Positions 8,505 through 15,730 of a DNA stretch of 64,000 nt are shown one piece after another. The notes below the pieces were generated by a model, which had not been told where the DNA came from, ran no database searches, and saw only the letters and a program-made list of their open reading frames with translations. The position numbers and the translations under genes were made by a program. Location of the stretch: the NCBI GenBank assembly GCA_934590355.1, contig CAKTOX010000005.1, positions 24,951-88,950 of the forward strand, read 5' to 3'. Source of the DNA: an uncultured Oscillospiraceae bacterium. Its GTDB lineage: Bacteria > Bacillota > Clostridia > Oscillospirales > Oscillospiraceae. Numbering within the stretch: position 1 is the first letter of the stretch; each line of letters starts with the position of its first letter.

Positions 8505-9287
8505 ATGAACGATCCTACATTTCACCTTGAAAGCATAGTCAAGAATAAAAACGAGCTTCAGGACTTTGACGGTCCGCTCAGTCTTATTCTGATGCTGCTT
8601 TCCAAAAATAAAATAGAGATCCGCGACATAAAAATATCCGAGATACTCGACCAGTACCTTGAATACCTTGAGCAGATGGAGCGCATGGATCTTGAGATAG
8701 CGAGCGAATTTGTCCAAATGGCATCGCATTTGCTTTATATCAAGACCCGCACTCTGCTTGCGGGTGAGGAAGAGGTCAGCGAGCTTGAAGAACTCATGAG
8801 CTCGCTTGAGCAGCTCAAGTGCAAGGATATTTACACTGCCGTGCAGAAGGTCACGCCCGAGCTGAAGGCGGCTTCGGAAAAGGGACTTCTGTACTATGCA
8901 AAAATGCCCGAACCTCTGCCTGTTTCATCGCGCGAGTATGAATACCGCCACGAACCGGCGGATCTTTTCAAAGCCCTATATGCTGTCGTGACGCGCGGGG
9001 GAAAGCCCGTAGAGCCTGAATTTGCGAGGGCGATAGCTCCGTCGAGAATAGTCTACGAGGTCAGAACAAAAAGCCGCGAGCTCATTGAGCGCCTGCAAAG
9101 CGGACCGGCGAAGCTCTCCGAGCTGTATGCCTCCTGCGGCAGCCGTTCGGAGATAGTCGCGACGTTTATATCTATCCTCGAGCTGTGCAGCATGGGCAGC
9201 ATTGAGCTTAGCGGTGACGAAGCGGATTACACGCTCAGCTTCATAGGCGGAAACGTAAATGAAATTCTTGAAAGAATAGTTGAGTAG
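8505..9287 (+). CDS. scpA: Segregation and condensation protein A
   Basis: A 260-residue kleisin subunit of the SMC-ScpA-ScpB chromosome condensin. The N-terminal region FDGPLSLILMLLSKNKIEIRD (shortened forms are typical of ScpA) and the winged-helix C-terminus (IATFISILELCSMGSI...) are recognisable. The ATG at 8505 is two bases past the peptidase stop; longer in-frame starts would lie inside the peptidase gene. It is followed by its partner scpB after 5 bases. Confidence 0.95.
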   Translation: MNDPTFHLESIVKNKNELQDFDGPLSLILMLLSKNKIEIRDIKISEILDQYLEYLEQMERMDLEIASEFVQMASHLLYIKTRTLLAGEEEVSELEELMSSLEQLKCKDIYTAVQKVTPELKAASEKGLLYYAKMPEPLPVSSREYEYRHEPADLFKALYAVVTRGGKPVEPEFARAIAPSRIVYEVRTKSRELIERLQSGPAKLSELYASCGSRSEIVATFISILELCSMGSIELSGDEADYTLSFIGGNVNEILERIVE

Positions 9288-9292
9288 GAATA

Positions 9293-9895
9293 ATGGAGAA
9301 AGAGAATATAAAAGCCGCCGTTGAGGCAATACTTTTTGCAGCGGGCGAGCCCGTACCGGCGGCAAGAATATCGCTCATTCTGGAAACGGATGAGGACAGC
9401 ATCTATGCCGCGGCAAAGGAGCTTGCGGACGAATACAGCTTTAACAGACGCGGCGTGCGCATTTTAACGCTTGATAATAAGCTGCAAATGTGCTCGTCGC
9501 CGGAATATGCCGGAGTAATCAGCAAGACCCTTGAGCAGCGCAAGCCGCCGATGCTCTCGCAGCCGGCTCTTGAAACGCTTGCCGTCGTTGCGTATTTCCA
9601 GCCCGTCACGAGAGCTTATATAGATCAGGTGCGCGGCGTTGACAGCTCGTATACGGTCGGTGTGTTGCTTGACCGCGGGCTCATAGAGCGCTGCGGGAAG
9701 CTCGACGTTCCCGGAAGACCCTCGCTTTTGCGCACGACCGATGTTTTCCTGCGCACCATGGGCGTGAGCAAGCTCGTGGAGCTGCCCGAGCTTCCCGATA
9801 TTTCGAGCGGCGACGGCGTCAAAAAGCTCGAGGACGCAATAGAAAAGCTCGGCACCGTGGGGGATAATCAGATCCAGATCGAGGAGATTAAATAA
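9293..9895 (+). CDS. scpB: Segregation and condensation protein B
   Basis: A 200-residue ScpB with two winged-helix domains; it bridges and stabilises the ScpA-SMC head complex in the nucleoid. The conserved VEAILFAAGEPV start and the LETLAVVAYFQPVTR...DQVRGVDS core are plain. It follows scpA at 5 bases, the usual pairing. No anomaly seen. Confidence 0.96.
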   Translation: MEKENIKAAVEAILFAAGEPVPAARISLILETDEDSIYAAAKELADEYSFNRRGVRILTLDNKLQMCSSPEYAGVISKTLEQRKPPMLSQPALETLAVVAYFQPVTRAYIDQVRGVDSSYTVGVLLDRGLIERCGKLDVPGRPSLLRTTDVFLRTMGVSKLVELPELPDISSGDGVKKLEDAIEKLGTVGDNQIQIEEIK

Positions 9896-9912
9896 TCACC
9901 GAGGTGGTGCAT

Positions 9913-10575
9913 TTGGTCGCGCTTATAATAATTCTAATATTGCTTGCGGCGGTGCTGCTTATTCCGCTCGGTGTGCGTGTAAAGTACGATGATGCGGGCT
10001 TCGGCGCGTGGGCAGGCATCTCGGCGTATAAGCTAAGGCTCTATCCGCCCAAGAAGAAAGCCGATGAGCCGCCGACCGAGGCGGACGCGCCGGAGCAGGA
10101 TAAGCCGAAGCGCCGATTTTCTCCGGGCTTTTCGCTGCAGGATTGGATCACGCTTGCAAGTGCGGGGCTGCGCACTCTGAAGCGATTTAAAAACGGCATC
10201 AGCTTCGGGCTCATCCGTATTTACTGTGTCATCTCAGCCGATGACCCATATGACGCCGTCATGCGATATAATCGTCTGAACGGAATTATCGGCTCCGCGA
10301 TACCGTTTTTTGAAAACGGGTTCAAGGTGAGAAAAAAGGACATTTTCATCGACCTTGACCTTGATGGCGAAAAAAGCAGACTTCAATTTGAAATAACGGC
10401 GCGTGTGAGAGTCGGAAGACTTCTCGCAATAGCGCTTGCAGCAGGCTTCAGCTTCTTGAAGCTGCTGATAAAAAACAGGGTACAGCGTATCCGTGAAAGG
10501 AAGGCACGCAATGGAAAACAACAAATTGAGCGAAATGATGCAGTCGACCATGCAGAATATCAAGAACCTTGTTGA
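9913..10575 (+). CDS. DUF2953 domain-containing membrane protein (YtfI-like)
   Basis: About 220 residues, with one strongly hydrophobic N-terminal helix (LIIILILLAAVLLIPLGV) and a soluble part rich in beta-strand-like charged segments. The position directly before ytfJ and the overall pattern match the DUF2953 (Bacillus YtfI) family. The likely start is TTG at 9913 with GAGGTGG 5-6 bases before it; GTG codons at 9904 and 9907 lie inside that ribosome binding site. The 3' end overlaps ytfJ by about 65 bases. Its function is unknown, with a likely sporulation or germination link by neighbourhood. Confidence 0.75.
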   Translation: MVALIIILILLAAVLLIPLGVRVKYDDAGFGAWAGISAYKLRLYPPKKKADEPPTEADAPEQDKPKRRFSPGFSLQDWITLASAGLRTLKRFKNGISFGLIRIYCVISADDPYDAVMRYNRLNGIIGSAIPFFENGFKVRKKDIFIDLDLDGEKSRLQFEITARVRVGRLLAIALAAGFSFLKLLIKNRVQRIRERKARNGKQQIERNDAVDHAEYQEPC

Positions 10576-10885
10576 AGTCAATAATATTGTCGGCGAGCCT
10601 ATCGTCACCCCTGACGGGCAGACCATCATTCCCGTTTCAAAGCTCAGCTTCGGATTCGGCGGAGCGGGCGGAGATTCGCTCGGCGCAAAGCAGCAGGGTT
10701 ACGGCGGCGGCAGCGCCGCGGGAGTCAAAATTGAGCCCATCGGCTTTCTCGTTGTCAAAGAGGACAGCGTCCGAATGATAAACGTCGCTGCTCCCGCGAA
10801 AAACGGCGTTGACCGCATAATCGACATGGTGCCCGACGTCATGGATAAAATCGAGAACATCGCAAATAATAAAAAGGCGGATTAA
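10511..10885 (+). CDS. ytfJ: GerW family sporulation protein YtfJ
   Basis: A 124-residue protein with the family core: an N-terminal helix, then VGEPIVTPDGQTIIPVSKLSFGFGGAGG, a Gly-rich loop, and IEPIGFLVV. In Bacillus the YtfJ/GerW protein is made in the forespore and is needed for efficient germination. The start is ATG 10511 (MENNKLSEMM), preceded by AAAGGAAGG; an upstream in-frame codon at 10493 lacks such a site. It overlaps the end of the DUF2953 gene, keeping the ytfI-ytfJ pair. Confidence 0.92.
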   Translation: MENNKLSEMMQSTMQNIKNLVEVNNIVGEPIVTPDGQTIIPVSKLSFGFGGAGGDSLGAKQQGYGGGSAAGVKIEPIGFLVVKEDSVRMINVAAPAKNGVDRIIDMVPDVMDKIENIANNKKAD

Positions 10886-10908
10886 AACGCGGCCTTTGCG
10901 TCAATAAT

Positions 10909-10934
10909 AAGCACTACCTGAAAAGGCGGTGCTT
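10909..10934 (+). other. Hairpin covering the ribosome binding site of the carboxypeptidase gene
   Basis: AAGCACTACCT at 10909-10919 pairs with AGGCGGTGCTT at 10924-10934 with one G-T pair and one mismatch, closed by a GAAA loop. The right arm holds the Shine-Dalgarno sequence (AAGGCGG) of the gene starting at 10940, and a short TTATTTTA follows. It could be a weak ytfJ terminator or a fold that masks the downstream start. Confidence 0.5.
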
Positions 10935-10939
10935 ATTTT

Positions 10940-12076
10940 ATGAAAAAAATCGTTTCCATACTCTTGTGCGCGGCAGCTATCGGCTTTGCCGTGCCGATGC
11001 AAGCCCTTGCCGACGAGCACGAAATATCGGCGCACAGCGCCGTCGTGCTTTGTGCGGACACGGGCGACGTGCTGTATGAAAAAAATGCGGACGAACGTAT
11101 GCTTATTGCGAGCATAACAAAAATCATGACTGCCATTGTCGTACTCGAAAACTCTGAGCTTGACAGGCAGATAGTCATAAAGTCCGAGTGGAGCGCAACG
11201 GAGGGCTCAAGTATGTACGCGCAGCCCGGCGAGGCGTATTCCGTGCGCGAGCTTGTTACCGGCATGATGCTTGCATCGGGAAACGACGCAGCGTGTGCGC
11301 TTGCGTGCAGCCTCTACGGTGACGAGCTGTCGTTTGCGGTCAGGATGAACGAGAAGGCAAAGCTTCTTGGCATGGATAACAGCTCCTTTCGCAATCCGCA
11401 CGGACTTGACGACCCCGAACATTACTCTACTGCGCGTGACATGGCCGTTTTAACCGCGTATTGCATGGAAAACGAGTGCTTTAAAAGCATCGTGTCCATG
11501 AATAGAGCACTTATAAAGGATGCCGAATACTATAACCATAATCGGCTGCTGCGCGAATACGACGGCTGCATCGGGGTCAAAACGGGCTACACCATGGCTG
11601 CCGGCAGAACTCTCGTGAGCTGTGCCGAGCGAAACGGCATGCGCCTTATATGCGTCACGCTCAATGCTCCCGATGACTGGAACGATCACAAATACCTGCT
11701 CGATAAGGCGTTTTCCGAGTATCGGATCGCGTCATATACGCCGGACGTTTTTAAGGTCACACTCGACGTGGCATCATCGGTTTTCAAAACTGCCGACGCG
11801 GTGCCCGAAAACGATATTCGGCTTCTGATAAAAGCCGATGACGAGGTCGAAACGAGAGTAGACGCTCCGCGCATACTGTTTGCCGGCGGCATTGCGGGCG
11901 AAAAGGTGGGGCAGCTCAGCGTATTTGTAAACGGCTCACTTGCGGCGCGGGAGAATTTGGTTTATACTGAGGACGTCCCGCAGGACAAGGCTCAAAGGCT
12001 CACACCTGCCGAAAGACTGAAACGGATACTCGATACGGTCATCGGACCGTATTATGTGATCGGAGAAAATAAATGA
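10940..12076 (+). CDS. D-alanyl-D-alanine carboxypeptidase (penicillin-binding protein 5/DacF type)
   Basis: A 378-residue S11-family carboxypeptidase with a signal peptide (MKKIVSILLCAAAIGFAVPMQALA). The three catalytic motifs are visible: SITK (S-x-x-K), SGN and KTG (VKTGYT). It trims the terminal D-Ala from peptidoglycan stem peptides outside the membrane. The ytfJ and rluB neighbours suggest a DacF/DacB-like role during sporulation, but vegetative use cannot be excluded. The stop overlaps the rluB start (ATGA). Its ribosome binding site lies in a hairpin arm. Confidence 0.92.
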   Translation: MKKIVSILLCAAAIGFAVPMQALADEHEISAHSAVVLCADTGDVLYEKNADERMLIASITKIMTAIVVLENSELDRQIVIKSEWSATEGSSMYAQPGEAYSVRELVTGMMLASGNDAACALACSLYGDELSFAVRMNEKAKLLGMDNSSFRNPHGLDDPEHYSTARDMAVLTAYCMENECFKSIVSMNRALIKDAEYYNHNRLLREYDGCIGVKTGYTMAAGRTLVSCAERNGMRLICVTLNAPDDWNDHKYLLDKAFSEYRIASYTPDVFKVTLDVASSVFKTADAVPENDIRLLIKADDEVETRVDAPRILFAGGIAGEKVGQLSVFVNGSLAARENLVYTEDVPQDKAQRLTPAERLKRILDTVIGPYYVIGENK

Positions 12077-12777
12077 AACAGCGTTTGCAAAAGATAATAT
12101 CCTCTGCCGGCCTGGCGTCGCGGAGAAAAGCCGAGGAGCTTCTCGCGGCGGGGGAGGTCACTGTAAACGGCACGGTGGCGGCACTGGGGGAGAGTGCAGA
12201 CCCCGACACGGACGTCATATGCGTGAGCGGCCGGCCGCTTACCCGGCCGGAGGAGAAAACGTACATAATGCTCAATAAGCCGCGCGGCTATGTCACGACG
12301 CTCAAGGACGAGAAAAACCGCCGCTGCGTGAGCGAGCTGGTGCGCGATACCGGCGTGCGTTTATATCCCGTCGGAAGGCTCGATATGTATTCCGAGGGGC
12401 TTCTTATAATGACCGATGACGGCGACTTTGCAAACAAGCTTATGCACCCCTCGCACAGGACGGATAAAGTTTATCACGCGTGGATAAGAGGCAAGTGCAG
12501 TGAGGATTCTCTGCGCAAGCTGTCAAGTGCGCTCGTTATTGACGGCTATAAAATAAGCCCCGCCGAAGTGAGCGTGCTCTCCCGCTCGGATAACGAAACG
12601 AAGCTCTCGATAACCATTCATGAGGGCAGAAACAGACAGATCCGCAAGATGTGCAGTGCATCGGGACTGAAGCTCGTTCGCCTCAAGCGCGTTGCGGAGG
12701 GGAAGCTACTCCTCGGCGATCTCAAGCCCGGCTGCTGGAGATACCTTGAACCCGACGAATTGCAAGAAGTTCAGTAA
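12073..12777 (+). CDS. rluB: Pseudouridine synthase, RluB/RsuA family
   Basis: A 234-residue enzyme with an N-terminal S4 RNA-binding domain (QKIISSAGLASRRKAEELLAAGEVTVNG) and a RsuA-type synthase domain with the catalytic Asp in VGRLDMYSEGLL. It isomerises a specific uridine of 23S rRNA. The ATGA overlap with the upstream carboxypeptidase implies translational coupling. The order ytfJ-dac-rluB resembles dacB-spm-rluB in Bacillus, without the spmAB genes. Confidence 0.92.
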   Translation: MKQRLQKIISSAGLASRRKAEELLAAGEVTVNGTVAALGESADPDTDVICVSGRPLTRPEEKTYIMLNKPRGYVTTLKDEKNRRCVSELVRDTGVRLYPVGRLDMYSEGLLIMTDDGDFANKLMHPSHRTDKVYHAWIRGKCSEDSLRKLSSALVIDGYKISPAEVSVLSRSDNETKLSITIHEGRNRQIRKMCSASGLKLVRLKRVAEGKLLLGDLKPGCWRYLEPDELQEVQ

Positions 12778-12829
12778 TTATCTTATTAAGAACCTATATA
12801 TTTTTCATGTTTTGCCCCGAATTTGCGTG

Positions 12830-12852
12830 AATTTGCAAGTTCGAGGCAAATT
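12830..12852. promoter_or_regulatory. Inverted repeat (possible operator) upstream of the RpiR-type regulator
   Basis: AATTTGC at 12830-12836 and GCAAATT at 12846-12852 form a perfect 7-bp inverted repeat with a 9-bp spacer; a further direct copy GAATTTGC lies at 12819-12826. A possible promoter follows directly (TTGCAG 12855-12860, 19 bp, TACAAT 12880-12885). The layout suits autoregulation by the downstream regulator. Confidence 0.4.
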
Positions 12853-12927
12853 AATTGCAGAATTCCCTTGCATTTCGCGTACAATGAAAGTAAAATGAGG
12901 TTTATGCTTCAAATGGAGATGAACAAT

Positions 12928-13803
12928 ATGGAAAACGATCTTCTGAAAGTGCTAACAAAAGGCAGCAGTAAGTTTTCAAAAGGTCAGAGAACTATTGCAA
13001 AGTATATTTTAAATAACTACGATAAGGCCGCATTCATGACGGCAGGCCGTCTCGGCAAGATCGTCGGAGTGAGCGAATCCACCGTCGTGCGCTTTGCCGC
13101 GGAGCTAGGCTACGATGGTTATCCGAGCATGCGCAAGGCTCTGCAGGAGATGATACGCAACCGCCTTACCTCTGTGCAGCGTATCGAGGTCGCAAAGAGT
13201 ATGATAAACGACAACGACCTTGTGCGCTCCATAATCGGCAGCGATATGCAGAATCTTCAGGCGACGCTTGATATTCTCGAGCAGGACAGCTTCAACAAAT
13301 TCGTTGACTCCATCGTCGCCGCGAAGAATATCTACATCGTCGGAATGAGGACTTCTACATCGCTTGCGACCTTCCTCGGATTGTATCTCAACCTCCTGCG
13401 CAGCAACGTGAACGTCATTCACGATACTGCCGCGAGCGAGGTGTATGAGCAGATAATCAGAATAGGTGAGGGCGATCTGTTTATTGCAATAAGCTTTCCG
13501 CGCTACTCGTCGCACACCGTCGATGCAATGGAGTTTGCAAAGAAGATGGGCGCCATGACCGCCGCCATAACCGACGGGCCTGCCTCGCCGCTCAACGGCA
13601 TTTCCGACGTTTGCCTGCACGCCAAGAGTGACATGGTATCCTTCCTTGACTCACTCGTTGCGCCCATGAGCCTTATAAATGCGATAATTGTTGCCGTCGG
13701 CATCAAAAACAAGGAAAATCTGTCAAAAACGTTCGAAAGACTCGAAACCATATGGTCGGAGCATGACGTTTACGAGCGGACGGAGCAGACTCAGAGCACA
13801 TGA
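12928..13803 (+). CDS. MurR/RpiR family transcriptional regulator
   Basis: About 291 residues. An N-terminal HTH_6 domain (TAGRLGKIVGVSESTVVRFAAELGYDGYPSMRKAL) is followed by a SIS sugar-phosphate isomerase-type sensor domain (IYIVGMRTSTSLATFLGLYLNLL...). The family senses phosphosugars and controls sugar catabolism. The ATG at 12928 is chosen because GGAGATG lies about 9 bases before it; in-frame starts at 12895 and 12823 have poorer sites. The stop overlaps the next ATG (ATGA), so it is co-translated with the flavoprotein gene. The effector cannot be predicted, as no sugar gene is adjacent. Confidence 0.88.
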   Translation: MENDLLKVLTKGSSKFSKGQRTIAKYILNNYDKAAFMTAGRLGKIVGVSESTVVRFAAELGYDGYPSMRKALQEMIRNRLTSVQRIEVAKSMINDNDLVRSIIGSDMQNLQATLDILEQDSFNKFVDSIVAAKNIYIVGMRTSTSLATFLGLYLNLLRSNVNVIHDTAASEVYEQIIRIGEGDLFIAISFPRYSSHTVDAMEFAKKMGAMTAAITDGPASPLNGISDVCLHAKSDMVSFLDSLVAPMSLINAIIVAVGIKNKENLSKTFERLETIWSEHDVYERTEQTQST

Positions 13804-15029
13804 GCAACTTGAAAGCAGATGCAGTGGTGATAGGCGGCGGAGCAGCCGGAATGATGTGCAGCGCCGTGGCAGCCGAGCGCGGTCTTGACGTTGTCCTGCT
13901 TGAGCCGAACAAGGTTCTCGGCAGAAAAATGCGCATAACCGGAAAGGGACGCTGTAACGTCACTAACAACTGCGACATAAAAGAAGTTTTAAATAACATC
14001 CCCGGCGACGGGCGTTTTCTGTACAGTGCGCTCAACCGTCTTTCTCCGCGCGATACGATGGAGCTGTTCGAGTCACACGGCGTAAAGCTCAAAACCGAAC
14101 GCGGAAACAGAGTTTTTCCGGTGTCGGATAACGCAAACGACGTTGCCGGAGCACTCGCGCGATGGCTCGGCCGCGGGGGAGTGCGCCACATAAGAGCAAG
14201 CGCAAAGCAGATACTCACCGAAAACGGAGAGGTATGCGGAGTGCGCACGAACGAGGGCATCATAACCTGCCGCGCCGCCGTCATATGCACGGGCGGCCTT
14301 TCGTATCCGCTAACGGGCTCTACGGGTGCGGGCTATGAGCTTGCCCGCGAGATGGGGCACACGGTAACGCCCTGCCGCCCCTCACTCGTTCCGCTTGGGA
14401 GCGACGATGACTACTGCGCCGAGATGCAGGGCTTTTCGCTCAGAAACGTGACGCTTTCGGCATATGAGGACGATAAGCTCATTTTCCGCGAGCTCGGCGA
14501 GATGCTGTTCACGCATTTCGGAGTGTCCGGCCCGCTCGTGCTGTCGGCAAGCTCGCATATGCGGAATTTCGGCAAAGCGAAATACCGCCTGAGCATAGAT
14601 CTCAAGCCCGCTCTTGACGAGAAGAAGCTCGACGCGCGGCTTTTGCGCGACTTTGAAAAATACGCAAACCGCGATTTTGAAAACGCACTGGGCGACCTTG
14701 CGGGCAGGACGATGATCCCCGTGCTCGTAAAGCTCTCGGGAATACCCGCAGACGAAAAGGTCAACTCCATAACACGCAGCCAGCGCCATGACCTGCTGCG
14801 GCTGTTCAAGGAGTTTCCCGTCAGCATAAGCGGTCCGCGCCCCATTAAAGAGGCGATAATCACCTCCGGCGGCGTTTTAACGAAGGAAATCAACCCCCGC
14901 ACCATGGAGTCAAAGCTCGTAAGCGGACTTTATTTTGCCGGCGAAGTGCTTGATCTTGATGCATACACCGGCGGCTTTAACCTTCAGATAGCATGGTCAA
15001 CGGCATATGTTGCCGCAAATTCAATATAA
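13800..15029 (+). CDS. HI0933-family NAD(P)/FAD-dependent oxidoreductase (BaiN-like)
   Basis: A 409-residue flavoprotein with the N-terminal dinucleotide fold VVIGGGAAGMMCSAVAAERG, the LGRKMRITGKGRCNVTN motif typical of HI0933-like proteins, and the C-terminal ITSGGVLTKEINPRTMESK...GLYFAGEVLDLDAYTGGFNLQ block. The family is widespread and mostly uncharacterised; the name BaiN comes from a member linked to bile acid reduction, which should not be assumed here. It overlaps the RpiR-type gene and is followed by cmk, a pairing common in Clostridia. Confidence 0.9.
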   Translation: MSNLKADAVVIGGGAAGMMCSAVAAERGLDVVLLEPNKVLGRKMRITGKGRCNVTNNCDIKEVLNNIPGDGRFLYSALNRLSPRDTMELFESHGVKLKTERGNRVFPVSDNANDVAGALARWLGRGGVRHIRASAKQILTENGEVCGVRTNEGIITCRAAVICTGGLSYPLTGSTGAGYELAREMGHTVTPCRPSLVPLGSDDDYCAEMQGFSLRNVTLSAYEDDKLIFRELGEMLFTHFGVSGPLVLSASSHMRNFGKAKYRLSIDLKPALDEKKLDARLLRDFEKYANRDFENALGDLAGRTMIPVLVKLSGIPADEKVNSITRSQRHDLLRLFKEFPVSISGPRPIKEAIITSGGVLTKEINPRTMESKLVSGLYFAGEVLDLDAYTGGFNLQIAWSTAYVAANSI

Positions 15030-15046
15030 TTAGGGATGAAAGTTAA

Positions 15047-15730
15047 ATGATATCAGTTGCAATTGACGGCCCGTCCGGAGCGGGTAAAAGCACCATCGCG
15101 CGTGCTGCCGCCGCGAAATTCGGCTTTATCTATGTCGATACCGGTGCAATATACAGAACGATAGGACTTGCCACGAAGCTGCGCGGCGTTGATGCGGGTG
15201 ACAGCGAGGCAGTCATAGCACTTCTTCCAAAGCTTGCGATAGAGCTTTCGTATAACGAGGCGGGGGAGCAGGTTATGCTCCTTGACGGAGATAACGTTTC
15301 CCGGGACATACGCCTTCCCGAGGTTTCTATGCTTGCGTCCAAGGTGTCCGCCATTCCGGAGGTCAGAGCGTTTCTTGTTGAGATGCAGCGCGATATGGCT
15401 CGCCGCCACAACATTATCATGGACGGCCGCGACATCGGCACTGTCATACTGCCGGATGCGGATCTTAAGATATTCCTCACTGCCGACGTGCACGCCCGCG
15501 CCCGCCGCAGATATGCCGAGCTTGCTGCCAAGGGCAGCAGCGACAGCCTTGACGAGGTGCTTGCCGACATGATTAAGCGCGATGAGCAGGACACCGAGCG
15601 CGCAGCCGCTCCGCTCAAGGCGGCGGAGGACTCCGTGCTGCTTGACACGAGCGAGCTCAGCCTCGAGGAGAGCATCGCCGCCGTGTGCCGCCTCATAAGA
15701 GAAAGCTGCGGCAGAGAGGAAAAGTCATGA
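15047..15730 (+). CDS. cmk: Cytidylate kinase
   Basis: A 227-residue (d)CMP kinase with the P-loop DGPSGAGKST at about residues 8-17 and the conserved VDTGAIYRTIG and MDGRDIGTVILPDADLKIFLTA segments. It phosphorylates CMP and dCMP in the cytosol. The stop overlaps the ispH-rpsA start (ATGA). The cmk-ispH-rpsA order is well known in Clostridia. Confidence 0.97.
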   Translation: MISVAIDGPSGAGKSTIARAAAAKFGFIYVDTGAIYRTIGLATKLRGVDAGDSEAVIALLPKLAIELSYNEAGEQVMLLDGDNVSRDIRLPEVSMLASKVSAIPEVRAFLVEMQRDMARRHNIIMDGRDIGTVILPDADLKIFLTADVHARARRRYAELAAKGSSDSLDEVLADMIKRDEQDTERAAAPLKAAEDSVLLDTSELSLEESIAAVCRLIRESCGREEKS

